Of a DNA stretch of 64,000 nt, positions 8,261-16,363 are shown one piece after another (position 1 is the stretch's first letter; each line of letters begins with the position of its first letter). The stretch lies in contig DAOOPM010000009.1 in assembly GCA_035388225.1 (NCBI GenBank), positions 56,957-120,956 on the forward strand. Reading direction: 5' to 3'. This DNA comes from SB25 sp029560875 (GTDB lineage Bacteria; Bacteroidota; Bacteroidia; Bacteroidales; Tenuifilaceae). Position numbers and translations under genes: made by a program. The notes under the pieces were generated by a model, which ran no database searches, was not told the origin of the DNA, and saw only the letters and a program-made list of their open reading frames with translations.

Positions 8261-9993
8261 AAAAATGGATAGTTTCGGATGGTTCATATTTTCCTGAGGA
8301 GGGGATTATACGCATAGGCAAACTTGCCCTATATAGCGATTTTGAGTTTATAAAAATAAATGGGGTTAATGTACTAATTGACGGGTATGTTCTTCCTCGG
8401 TATAATTTTTTTGACGAATACAAAAGGTTTAATCAGTACGAACTGGTTTCTGTTCTTTTTAATCGATACGGAATTGATTTTATAAATAGAATCAAGGGAT
8501 CGTTCAATATTGTTATTAAAAAAAACGAAAAATTATTTATTGCTAACGATTTTCACTCTTTACACAAGTTCTTTTTTAGCCTAAAAGAAGGTAAACTTAT
8601 TGTTTCGAATAGTATATTTGAGATACAAAGGAAAATTAATAGTCCTGTAAATTTCAACAATGTTGCTCTTTATGACTTATTGGAGCATTTTACTTGTGGG
8701 CACACTTTGTTTTCCGATATACTGTTTAGCGAACCCGCTTCTCTTATCGAAGTAAATACAGAAACGCTAGAATTCACAAGAACTAATTATTATTCTTTAA
8801 GAGAACATATTAATCCGGGTTCATCTAATATCTCGCTGGAAGAGTTCTCATATTTTTGGACTGATTTTATAAGCCAATATATAAAGTTTTTAAATCCTCG
8901 GCAGTTAAGCCTTACTCTTACAGGCGGTAATGATTCGCGAATGATTCTTTCGGCTTTAATTAAAAAGAAGGTAGATGCAAACCTTTTCTCGTTTGGGAAT
9001 CCGCAGTCTTTTGATGCAGTGGTTTCACAAAAAATTGCAACTAAAATTGGTTATCGGTATAATAATTATTTCACTACACCAACATCAACATGGTTTAAGG
9101 AGTATGCGGATCAGATTTTATCCATTGGAAATACATTAATTAATCTGCATAGGGTTCATCGGCTATACGCTATCGATCAGGAAATCGCAAATAACTCTAA
9201 TACTGAGATGCTTTTTTGTGGTTTTATGGGTGGCGACTACCTTAAAGGCTTATCATACGATAACTATATTACGCCTAAACTATTTTACGATTTTGAACAT
9301 TCCGGACAGGATTTTAAAACATTAGTTCTTAATGCCTTGGATCGTAAATTGGTTTTAAAAGACGCAGTCAATATCGAAGAGATTATTACAAAACTACAAT
9401 TATCTCCATTTTTTTCCGACAAATTAAGAAAAGACAGAGAATTTAATCGCCTTTTTTACTTGGTGGGTAGTATGCATGATTATCAAGATACTGCGGTTTT
9501 CAGTTCTATAGTTCCGTGTGTTGTTAACCCATTTATGGATATTGATTTTCTTGAAATGTTGTATAATTCTTCTTTCTCTTTTTTGAGTGTTCATAACGAT
9601 TTTTTGTTTAAAAAATTCAGACTAGGAAGATCTTCTTTTCATCTTAAAATAACAGATGCCTTAGCTCCAGATTTATCAGACATTGAATATTCTAAAAAAG
9701 GCTACTATTCTGCCAATGAGTATTTAAATACTAACCCATTTTTTTTCAACATAATTAGGCTTAGTAGATTTAAGCAAAACAAACAGTACCCTGCAAGTTT
9801 TCCTTACCGAGATTGGTTTTCACAGTATATAGAAAAAAATCTAGAAATGATGCGTGACACGCATTTACCATACAATTATGAACAATTACGCCTTCAATTT
9901 CAAAGAATTAAAAATATTCCTCAGAATGAAGGGGGTTTACATATTTTTACAAATCCAATAAATGTGTTCTTAAACTCAAATCAAAAACACTGA
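8257..9993 (+). CDS. Asparagine-synthetase-like adenylating enzyme without the glutaminase cysteine
   Basis: About 578 residues, laid out as class B asparagine synthetases: a degenerate N-terminal glutaminase-like domain (1 to about 180) and a C-terminal PP-loop synthetase domain. The pyrophosphate loop LTLTGGNDSRM lies near residue 225, and GFMGGDYLKG matches the SGEGSDE position. The N-terminal nucleophile Cys2 is absent; the first cysteine is near residue 147, so glutamine hydrolysis is not expected. Beta-lactam synthetase and carbapenam synthetase show the same loss and form amides with other nucleophiles. ATG at 8248 is possible, but ATG at 8257 gives the ATGA overlap used elsewhere in this operon and is preferred. 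Confidence 0.8.
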   Translation: MKKWIVSDGSYFPEEGIIRIGKLALYSDFEFIKINGVNVLIDGYVLPRYNFFDEYKRFNQYELVSVLFNRYGIDFINRIKGSFNIVIKKNEKLFIANDFHSLHKFFFSLKEGKLIVSNSIFEIQRKINSPVNFNNVALYDLLEHFTCGHTLFSDILFSEPASLIEVNTETLEFTRTNYYSLREHINPGSSNISLEEFSYFWTDFISQYIKFLNPRQLSLTLTGGNDSRMILSALIKKKVDANLFSFGNPQSFDAVVSQKIATKIGYRYNNYFTTPTSTWFKEYADQILSIGNTLINLHRVHRLYAIDQEIANNSNTEMLFCGFMGGDYLKGLSYDNYITPKLFYDFEHSGQDFKTLVLNALDRKLVLKDAVNIEEIITKLQLSPFFSDKLRKDREFNRLFYLVGSMHDYQDTAVFSSIVPCVVNPFMDIDFLEMLYNSSFSFLSVHNDFLFKKFRLGRSSFHLKITDALAPDLSDIEYSKKGYYSANEYLNTNPFFFNIIRLSRFKQNKQYPASFPYRDWFSQYIEKNLEMMRDTHLPYNYEQLRLQFQRIKNIPQNEGGLHIFTNPINVFLNSNQKH

Positions 9994-9995
9994 TT

Positions 9996-11033
9996 ATGCT
10001 AGTAGCAATATTGAAGAATAATTATGGCGATACTCATCTAAATTGGGCTAAAGCTTGCGATAAGTATGGAATTAAATATAATATAATTGATTTGGTTTCT
10101 AACAGCTGGCTTGCTGAGACTAACGCAAGCAATTATGATTTGTTCTTAGCCTGCCCTCCTGGTCGCGAGGATTTATTTAAAAAAATGTATGACGAACGGA
10201 TTTTTATTATTGAGCGTGTAAAAAAGAAATTTGTTTATCCATCGCATAGTGAGATAATTTTGCACGAGAACAAGAAATTTTTATCGTATTGGCTTGAGTC
10301 CAATGCAATACCGCATCCTAGAACGAGTGTTTTTTATAATAAAAGTGAAGCATTAGAGTTTGTACGATTCGCGACTTTACCCATAGTAGGGAAGATGAAT
10401 ATTGGTGCCTCTGGAAAAGGTGTTGTGGTTTTTAGAGATAAGCAAAGACTTATTGAATATATTGAGACTGCATTTAGTAAAGGGATTAGACAGGCATGGG
10501 GCCCCAATACTAAGATGGGAGGTTATGGAAAACGTTTACTGACAATAATTAAAAACCCTCAGAGAATAATTGATAGAGTACAAAATTACAAGGCATTATA
10601 TGCTGAAGTGCAAAGGGGTTTTGTATTATTTCAGGAATATGTGCCTCACAAATACGAATGGCGGATAGTGAGGATTGGTGATTCCTATTTTGGACATCAA
10701 AAGGTAAAGCAAGGTGATAAGGCTAGTGGCACTAAAGGAATAGACTACGTGCTTCCTCCCGATAGTTTGTTAAATTTTGTTCGGGACATTTGTGAGCGGT
10801 TCAATTTCAACTCTATGTCGGTCGATCTTTTCGATGATGGTAACGGAGGATATTTGGTTAATGAGATGCAGTGTATATTTGGGCACGTCCAAGATTACAT
10901 ATGTGAGCATAATGGAGAGCCTGGTCGATTAACGTTTGAAAATAATGAATGGAGTTTTGAGAAAGGTTTTTTTAACTCTAATCTTTCTTACGATCTTAGG
11001 TTAGAGAATGCTTTACATTTAATTGCAAAATAA
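9996..11033 (+). CDS. ATP-grasp fold ligase
   Basis: A 345-residue ATP-grasp protein. After a pre-ATP-grasp domain (residues 1 to about 85) comes SYWLESNAIPHPRTSVF, the typical entry to the fold, then LPIVGKMNIGASGKGVVVF (ATP-binding lysine and glycine loop), YKWEWRIVRIGD-like HKYEWRIVRIGDSYFGH, and the metal-binding end VDLFDDGNGGYLVNEMQC (Asp and Glu/Asn ligands). The family ligates a carboxylate to an amine or thiol through an acyl-phosphate. RimK-like and YheC/D-like proteins are the nearest type I recognise. It lies 2 bases after the Asn-synthetase-like gene, and its stop abuts the next ATG. Likely a tailoring ligase; substrate unknown. Confidence 0.8.
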   Translation: MLVAILKNNYGDTHLNWAKACDKYGIKYNIIDLVSNSWLAETNASNYDLFLACPPGREDLFKKMYDERIFIIERVKKKFVYPSHSEIILHENKKFLSYWLESNAIPHPRTSVFYNKSEALEFVRFATLPIVGKMNIGASGKGVVVFRDKQRLIEYIETAFSKGIRQAWGPNTKMGGYGKRLLTIIKNPQRIIDRVQNYKALYAEVQRGFVLFQEYVPHKYEWRIVRIGDSYFGHQKVKQGDKASGTKGIDYVLPPDSLLNFVRDICERFNFNSMSVDLFDDGNGGYLVNEMQCIFGHVQDYICEHNGEPGRLTFENNEWSFEKGFFNSNLSYDLRLENALHLIAK

Positions 11034-12017
11034 ATGAGGGTTCTTTTTGTCTGCTCGGGGAATGGTAAGGACTTCAGCGTGGCTCCTTTTATATTGGGTC
11101 AGGCGGAGTCTTTGCGCTTGCAGGGTGTGTGTGTGTCCTTTTTTACGGTTACCGAGCGGGGTGTAATTGGGTATTTGAGGAGCATAAGGAAATTAAGAAA
11201 ATTTATCCGTACCAATCCCATTGACATTATTCATGCCCATTACTCATTCAACGGGTTGCTCGCTTTGCTCTCGCTTGTTCATAAACCGTTGGTTGTTTCC
11301 TTCATGGGAAGCGATACCTATGGTGATTTTGATATAAAAGGTAGGCGAAAGATCAGTTCTTACATCAATATCTTTATCTCTAAATTGATTCAGCCATTTT
11401 GCAATGTAATTATCGTTAAATCGCCTAATCTGGCTCGTTACATTTACTGTAAAAAAAAATTGCAGTTAATACCCAATGGGGTTGACTTTGACAGATTTTT
11501 TTCTGTGGATAAAAACGATGCGAAACAACATCTGGGCTTGAGTTTGAATAAACGGTATATTTTATTTGCTGCCGATAAATATAATGAGCGAAAAAATTTT
11601 GCATTAGCACAAAATGGATTTTCGGAAATTAGTAGTATTCAGGATGTCGAGTTAATTGTTCCGTACCCGGTGGATCAGACCCAGTTAAATTTATACTACA
11701 ACGCGTCGGATGTGGTTATTTTAACAAGTCATAACGAGGGGAGCCCTAATGTAGTTAAAGAGGCTATGGCGTGTAATAGACCCGTCGTTTCCACCGATGT
11801 TGGTGATGTGCGTTGGCTCTTGGGTGATGAATTGGGGTATTTTATTTCAGATTTTAGCGATTCAGATTTTTCCTATAAATTACGCGCTGCATTGAATTAT
11901 TCTTTAGAAAATCCGCAAACAAATGGGCGTAATAGATTGTGCAATCTTGGATTAAGTGCGGAAAAAATAGCCATGCAAATTATTAATATTTACAGTAAAG
12001 TTTTATACTTGAAATGA
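11034..12017 (+). CDS. Glycosyltransferase family 4
   Basis: GT-B family 4 glycosyltransferase of 327 residues. The N-terminal domain shows LFVCSGNGKDFSVAPFILGQ, IIHAHYSFNGLLALLS and SFMGSDTYGD. The C-terminal domain has LIPNGVDFDRF and the donor-binding SHNEGSPNVVKEAMACNRPV (EX7E) followed by STDVGDVRWLL. No bases separate it from the ATP-grasp gene, and its stop overlaps the next ATG. It is the third clear GT-B enzyme of the locus. Linkage cannot be predicted. Confidence 0.88.
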   Translation: MRVLFVCSGNGKDFSVAPFILGQAESLRLQGVCVSFFTVTERGVIGYLRSIRKLRKFIRTNPIDIIHAHYSFNGLLALLSLVHKPLVVSFMGSDTYGDFDIKGRRKISSYINIFISKLIQPFCNVIIVKSPNLARYIYCKKKLQLIPNGVDFDRFFSVDKNDAKQHLGLSLNKRYILFAADKYNERKNFALAQNGFSEISSIQDVELIVPYPVDQTQLNLYYNASDVVILTSHNEGSPNVVKEAMACNRPVVSTDVGDVRWLLGDELGYFISDFSDSDFSYKLRAALNYSLENPQTNGRNRLCNLGLSAEKIAMQIINIYSKVLYLK

Positions 12018-13009
12018 AGGTACTAATTGGAGATAGCATTAACTTATCGTTTTGGGACGATCTGCTTGATAAGTCTGTGTTTGCATCGCCATTCCAGACA
12101 AGGGATTTCCTTTTGTTTTTTCAACGATGTAAAAATTATGATGCAGAAGTGTTTGCCGTAGAGGACGATGGTGAACTATTAGGACTGTGTGTGTTAACCT
12201 TCCAGAAAGAGAGCGGAATTAAGGGTCTATTTTCGAGAAGGGCAATAATTTATGGAGGGCCATTAATCCGTGGGGTCGCAACAAGTAACGCGTTAGATTT
12301 ATTATTGCGGAGTATCACTAAGTTTTGTAAAAGCAGATCGATATATATAGAGATCCGAAACTATTTTGATTATAGTTTATATAAAGATACTTTTTATAAA
12401 AATAATTTCATTTTAAAGCCCTGGCTAAACTATCAGCTGCCGACATCGGACATCGAATATGTTAAAACCTCAATGAGCAGTTCGCGCTTGCGTCAAGTAA
12501 AAAAGGCAACTAAATTGGGCGTTGTTTGGAGGATTGCCGAGAGCGAAGCAGATATTTTATCTTTTTATTCGATACTTGAAAATCTGTACTCAACAAAGGT
12601 TAAGAAACCGTTGCCTCCGGCCAATTTATTCACTAATTTTTTGAATAGCGGGGTTGGTTTATTTCTACTTGTTTATTACAATAATAGGGTTATTGGTGGC
12701 ATTATGTGTCCTATTTATAAAAATAAAGCCATATACGAGTTCTATGTTTGTGGATTAGATCAAGAGTACAAGGAGCAGTACCCTAGCGTAATGGCAACTT
12801 GGGCAGCTATTGAATACGCTTATCTGAATAAGATTCATTTTTTTGATTTTATGGGAGCAGGACAGCCAGATGAAAATTATGGGGTAAGAGAATTTAAAGC
12901 TCGGTTTGGTGGCAACGAGGTGAATTATGGAAGATTTATTAACATACTCAATCCTTTTTTGTATAATTTAGGTAAAATAGGGCTAAATATTTTAAAGTTA
13001 TTAAAATGA
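12014..13009 (+). CDS. FemAB/GNAT-like aminoacyl or acyl transferase
   Basis: A 331-residue protein of the FemAB-related double-GNAT fold (Acetyltransf_6/FemAB group). It begins with the FASPFQTRDFLLFFQRC segment typical of these proteins. It has the RLRQVKKATKLGVVWRIAES stretch at the domain boundary and ends with FFDFMGAGQPDENYGVREFK then FGGNEVNYGRF, the conserved C-terminal signature. FemABX enzymes move amino acids from aminoacyl-tRNA onto peptidoglycan precursors; related members in polysaccharide loci are thought to acylate or aminoacylate sugars. Four-base overlaps on both sides place it firmly in the operon. Confidence 0.8.
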   Translation: MKVLIGDSINLSFWDDLLDKSVFASPFQTRDFLLFFQRCKNYDAEVFAVEDDGELLGLCVLTFQKESGIKGLFSRRAIIYGGPLIRGVATSNALDLLLRSITKFCKSRSIYIEIRNYFDYSLYKDTFYKNNFILKPWLNYQLPTSDIEYVKTSMSSSRLRQVKKATKLGVVWRIAESEADILSFYSILENLYSTKVKKPLPPANLFTNFLNSGVGLFLLVYYNNRVIGGIMCPIYKNKAIYEFYVCGLDQEYKEQYPSVMATWAAIEYAYLNKIHFFDFMGAGQPDENYGVREFKARFGGNEVNYGRFINILNPFLYNLGKIGLNILKLLK

Positions 13010-14079
13010 ATATTTTAATCGATATTGGTCATCCTGCCCATGTTCATATTTTTAAGAATTTATCATGGATTTTAACTAGAGAAGGACACAATGTTCTTTT
13101 TACAACAAGAGATAAAGAACATGAAATCCAATTATTAAATAAATATGGTTTTAACTATGTTTCGTTTGGTAAAAACAGAAAGACCACATTAGGCAAAATA
13201 TTTGGTTTAATATACTTCAATTTGCGTTTGATATTTGTTTCTATAAAATTTAAACCAGTCATCTATTTAAGCCATGGCTCTCCCTATGCTGCACAGGTAT
13301 CGTGGTTATTTAGGAAACCCCATATTTCTCTTGAAGATTCTGGGAATAATGAACAAATTAGGCTGTATGCACCTTTTACAAAGGTAATTATTACCCCAGA
13401 TTTTCTTCCAAACAATTTAGGGGATAAACAAATACGTTATAAGGCTAATCATGAATTATCATATTTATTGCCAAAGTATTTTAGAGCAAACGAAAGTATC
13501 TTAGATATATTGAGAGTTGACACTTCTCAACAATATGCTATATTAAGATTTGTATCTTGGCTTGCGACTCATGATAGTGGGCAAAAAGGTTTAACGTTAA
13601 AAGAGAAGGAAGAATTAGTAAACTTTTTAGTTTCGAAAAACATCAAAGTTTTTATTTCTTCTGAAAGGCATGAATTACCAGATAATCTTAAAAACTATGC
13701 AATTAAAATACCTCCAGACAGAATGCATGATGCTCTAGCATTTGCATCTATTTACATAGGTGAAGGAGCGACTATGGCTTCGGAGGCGGGTGTTTTGGGT
13801 ACGCCGTCAATTTATGTTAGTACTATTGTTCGTTATTATAATGTTGATCAAGAGAAATATGGATTAGTTCATAATTTTACGAGTTTTCAAGGTGTTCTTA
13901 ATAAGGTTGAGGAAATAATTGATTTAAACGACAGAATAAAGGTTTATAAACGAAGACAAGAAAACTTTATTAATGATAAAATAGACTTTACTTCATTTCT
14001 TGTTTGGTTTGTCGTAAATTACCCCCAAAGTTTTAAGATTATGAAGGAAGATTCAGACTATCAATTTCATTTTAAATAA
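13006..14079 (+). CDS. DUF354 family GT-B-like protein
   Basis: A 357-residue DUF354 (PF04007) protein, distantly related to GT-B enzymes such as MurG and UDP-GlcNAc 2-epimerase. The N-terminus MNILIDIGHPAHVHIFKN with GHNVLFTTRDKEHEI is diagnostic. The C-terminal half carries FISSERHELP, PPDRMHDALAFASIYIGEGATM and SEAGVLGTPSIYV, matching the nucleotide-sugar site of GT-B folds. The family is common in archaeal and bacterial surface-glycan loci; biochemical function is poorly known. The gene is more AT-rich than the following wbpG-like gene. It starts inside the previous stop (ATGA). Confidence 0.82.
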   Translation: MNILIDIGHPAHVHIFKNLSWILTREGHNVLFTTRDKEHEIQLLNKYGFNYVSFGKNRKTTLGKIFGLIYFNLRLIFVSIKFKPVIYLSHGSPYAAQVSWLFRKPHISLEDSGNNEQIRLYAPFTKVIITPDFLPNNLGDKQIRYKANHELSYLLPKYFRANESILDILRVDTSQQYAILRFVSWLATHDSGQKGLTLKEKEELVNFLVSKNIKVFISSERHELPDNLKNYAIKIPPDRMHDALAFASIYIGEGATMASEAGVLGTPSIYVSTIVRYYNVDQEKYGLVHNFTSFQGVLNKVEEIIDLNDRIKVYKRRQENFINDKIDFTSFLVWFVVNYPQSFKIMKEDSDYQFHFK

Positions 14080-14098
14080 CCATAAAAATTTTAGTGTT

Positions 14099-15241
14099 AT
14101 GGATGCAATAAAGCGTTGTACTCGATGTATATTGCCCGAATCCTTAAAGGAAACCAAATTTGATTCCGAAGGTGTATGTAACCATTGCCGAAAATACGAG
14201 CAAGATTTTAAAGAATGGGATTCAATTCAATTAAGGAAAGAGAAGGAGTTTGAAAAAATACTTGATAAGGCCAAAAAACTAAGAAGGCCTTATGACTGTT
14301 TAGTTCCGTTGAGCGGTGGCAAGGATAGCACCTATGCGTTATACTTAGCAACAAAGGTTTATAAACTCAAAACTTTAGCCATTTCGCTCGATAATAGTTA
14401 CCTTTCAAATCCTGCTAAAGAGAATATAAAAAATGCATTAGCGCATTGCAATGCCGATCATATTTATTACACGTTAAGTCGCGAAAACACTGCGGAACTA
14501 TTTAAAGTTTTTGTGGAAAATACCGGCGATTTTTGTAATGCTTGTATGCGAGGCATTAATTATTCCATTGAATTTGCCACAAAGGCGTTTGACATACCCC
14601 TTGTTATAAAGGGTTCAGGTAGGAGAGTTCAATACGTATCTCAAATAAAGGAGGTTTCATCATTAAACACAGCATCGTATTTTGCCAATGTTATAAAGAA
14701 ATCGCAAGTTAAGGATGATTTTGGGCACTTTGCAAGGCATAAGCAGAAACTTGAAATCCAAAAGATTCTTGGCGGTGTAACGGATATCGCTGGAATTTCG
14801 AGAACCACTTTAATGAGGTTTGTTCCACAACATATAGGTATGTACGACTACATTTATAAGCCATACCCTGAAATTATCAGCATCATTAAAAACGAAATGG
14901 GTTGGAGTGATGGTGCTGGGAAGGCGGAACATCTCGACTGCGAATTGCATGATATTCCTTTCTATATGAATACACTTAGAATAAATAATATTACTAAAAA
15001 TACGTTTTACTATAGTGGTTTAATTCGTCAGGGAATTATGACACGTGAAGAGGCGCTAAAAAAGGAAGAGGAAGAGTTAAAAAGCCCGGATAAACCTATA
15101 GAATTAATTAAGTTTTTAAGCGATAATAAGATCGCAAATGAAGACTATAAAAACTATGTTCTTCATGCCAATAAAACCCAATACGAGCCTAGGTTCCAAA
15201 AACTAGCCCGGTCTATATACCATAAATTTCGTCGTTTCTAG
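14099..15241 (+). CDS. WbpG-like N-acetyl sugar amidotransferase
   Basis: A 380-residue member of the WbpG/PseA/LegF N-acetyl-sugar amidotransferase family, which converts an acetamido group into an acetamidino group on a nucleotide sugar. Cysteine pairs CTRC (7-10), CNHC (27-30) and CNAC (146-149) form putative zinc sites, and the PP-loop LSGGKDS lies at 72-77. In Pseudomonas, ammonia is supplied by HisH2/HisF2. No hisH/hisF homologs lie in this window, although the locus runs off its left edge. A paralog lies at 23990. The next gene starts at the base after the stop. Confidence 0.82.
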   Translation: MDAIKRCTRCILPESLKETKFDSEGVCNHCRKYEQDFKEWDSIQLRKEKEFEKILDKAKKLRRPYDCLVPLSGGKDSTYALYLATKVYKLKTLAISLDNSYLSNPAKENIKNALAHCNADHIYYTLSRENTAELFKVFVENTGDFCNACMRGINYSIEFATKAFDIPLVIKGSGRRVQYVSQIKEVSSLNTASYFANVIKKSQVKDDFGHFARHKQKLEIQKILGGVTDIAGISRTTLMRFVPQHIGMYDYIYKPYPEIISIIKNEMGWSDGAGKAEHLDCELHDIPFYMNTLRINNITKNTFYYSGLIRQGIMTREEALKKEEEELKSPDKPIELIKFLSDNKIANEDYKNYVLHANKTQYEPRFQKLARSIYHKFRRF

Positions 15242-16063
15242 ATGGCCGATTTTACACTTATAAAATACGAGTTACTTCTAACATCGCTTCTTGAAAAAGG
15301 CTGTAGTTTTCAAACCTTTGAGCAATTCCTACAAAATCCTGTTTCCAATGTGGTTATTCTTCGACACGATGTGGATTTAAAGGCCAAAAACTCTCTTGAA
15401 ACTGCTAAAATTGAGAATAGCCTTGGGATTGTTGGCAGTTACTATTTTAGAGTAATACCCCAAAGCTATAATTTAGAAATTATTAAGCAAATTGCAGAGT
15501 TAGGGCACGAGGTTGGGTACCATTATGAGACCATGGATTCCGTTAATGAAAAATTTAGAATTAACAATTTAAAATTTAAAAACGAGGAAGAAAGAATAGA
15601 CGAAGCGTATAAGCTATTCTGTGAACACTTGGAGGAGTTTAGGAAAATATATCCTGTAAAAACCATTTGTATGCATGGTAGTCCAAAATCGGCATTCGAT
15701 AATAGGGACATCTGGAAAAAATATGATTATAAACAGTTAGGAATTATTGGGGAACCATACTTTGATGTCGATTTTGATAAGTTCTTTTATTTAACCGATA
15801 CTGGTCGCTGTTGGAACGGCTATAAATACTCTGTGCGTGATAAAATGGCTCAGCAGGAGCATTGGATTAAACAGGGACTTGTTTTTAAAACAACCAACGA
15901 TATAATAAAGGCGATAAAAGCAGACAGACTTCCCTTGCAAACAATGATTACTGTTCATCCACAACGTTGGACTAATAATTACTTTGAATGGTCTAAGGAG
16001 TTAGTTGCACAACGGGTAAAGAACATTGTAAAATGGGGATTAATAAGGTTGAAACACCAATAA
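15242..16063 (+). CDS. NodB-type polysaccharide deacetylase-like protein
   Basis: A 273-residue protein with the polysaccharide deacetylase (carbohydrate esterase 4-like) metal motif: VVILRHDVD (residues 37-45; the HD-D triad) and HEVGYHYE (89-96) for the HxxxH/HxxYH-like second ligands. Later come MHGSPKS and the C-terminal TMITVHPQRW histidine. Unlike secreted chitin deacetylases it has no signal peptide, so it would act in the cytoplasm on a nucleotide- or lipid-linked sugar. It is the last gene of the rightward locus, abutting the wbpG-like gene; the repeat-rich gap follows directly. Confidence 0.78.
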   Translation: MADFTLIKYELLLTSLLEKGCSFQTFEQFLQNPVSNVVILRHDVDLKAKNSLETAKIENSLGIVGSYYFRVIPQSYNLEIIKQIAELGHEVGYHYETMDSVNEKFRINNLKFKNEEERIDEAYKLFCEHLEEFRKIYPVKTICMHGSPKSAFDNRDIWKKYDYKQLGIIGEPYFDVDFDKFFYLTDTGRCWNGYKYSVRDKMAQQEHWIKQGLVFKTTNDIIKAIKADRLPLQTMITVHPQRWTNNYFEWSKELVAQRVKNIVKWGLIRLKHQ

Positions 16064-16363
16064 CACAGGTTGAATAGGTTTTCACGGATTAAAGCAGTTG
16101 GTTGCCTTCAGCGAACACTTCGTGTTTCGCAAAGCCTCAGCATGACAAGTAACACTGATTTTTGTCATCCCAAGCGGTAGCGAGGGATCTATCAAAAAGA
16201 TTAATGTTTTTCTTTGTAATCTTTGGGAGAATTCAGTTACACAGAGTAACATTAAAACACCGTGCAACTCTGTGGTCTCATTGTGAAACACTGTGTAACT
16301 GAATACTTATCTGTAGTATCTGCGTCATCTGCGTTCTATAAAGGATTGTTTAAAAATACATTT
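16064..16363. repeat. Repeat-rich gap between the glycan operon and wzi
   Basis: About 300 bases with no gene I believe in. They are a patchwork of two short repeat families. From 16116 to about 16192 there is a GC-richer stem-forming stretch (cctcagcatgac, then tgtcatcccaag and gcgagggatct) of a type widespread in Bacteroidota intergenic DNA. From 16231 to 16304 there is an inverted repeat of the cacagagtta family. The end (16310-16345) has the related tctgtagtatctgcgtc motif. An open frame with ATG at 16262 reads into wzi but is simply repeat translated in frame. Confidence 0.75.
16231..16304. repeat. Inverted repeat of the cacagagtta family
   Basis: The left arm attcagttacacagagt (16231-16247) and right arm acactgtgtaactgaat (16288-16304) are reverse complements with one mismatch in 17. 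The 40-base middle contains further degenerate copies (gcaactctgtgg). No U-tract follows, so it is not a terminator of the usual form. The same core recurs in each gap up to 20974. Confidence 0.7.

Noticed and set aside
16262..16363. N-terminal extension of wzi from the ATG at 16262
   Set aside because: It is translated repeat DNA and would place 34 residues before a clear signal peptide at 16364.
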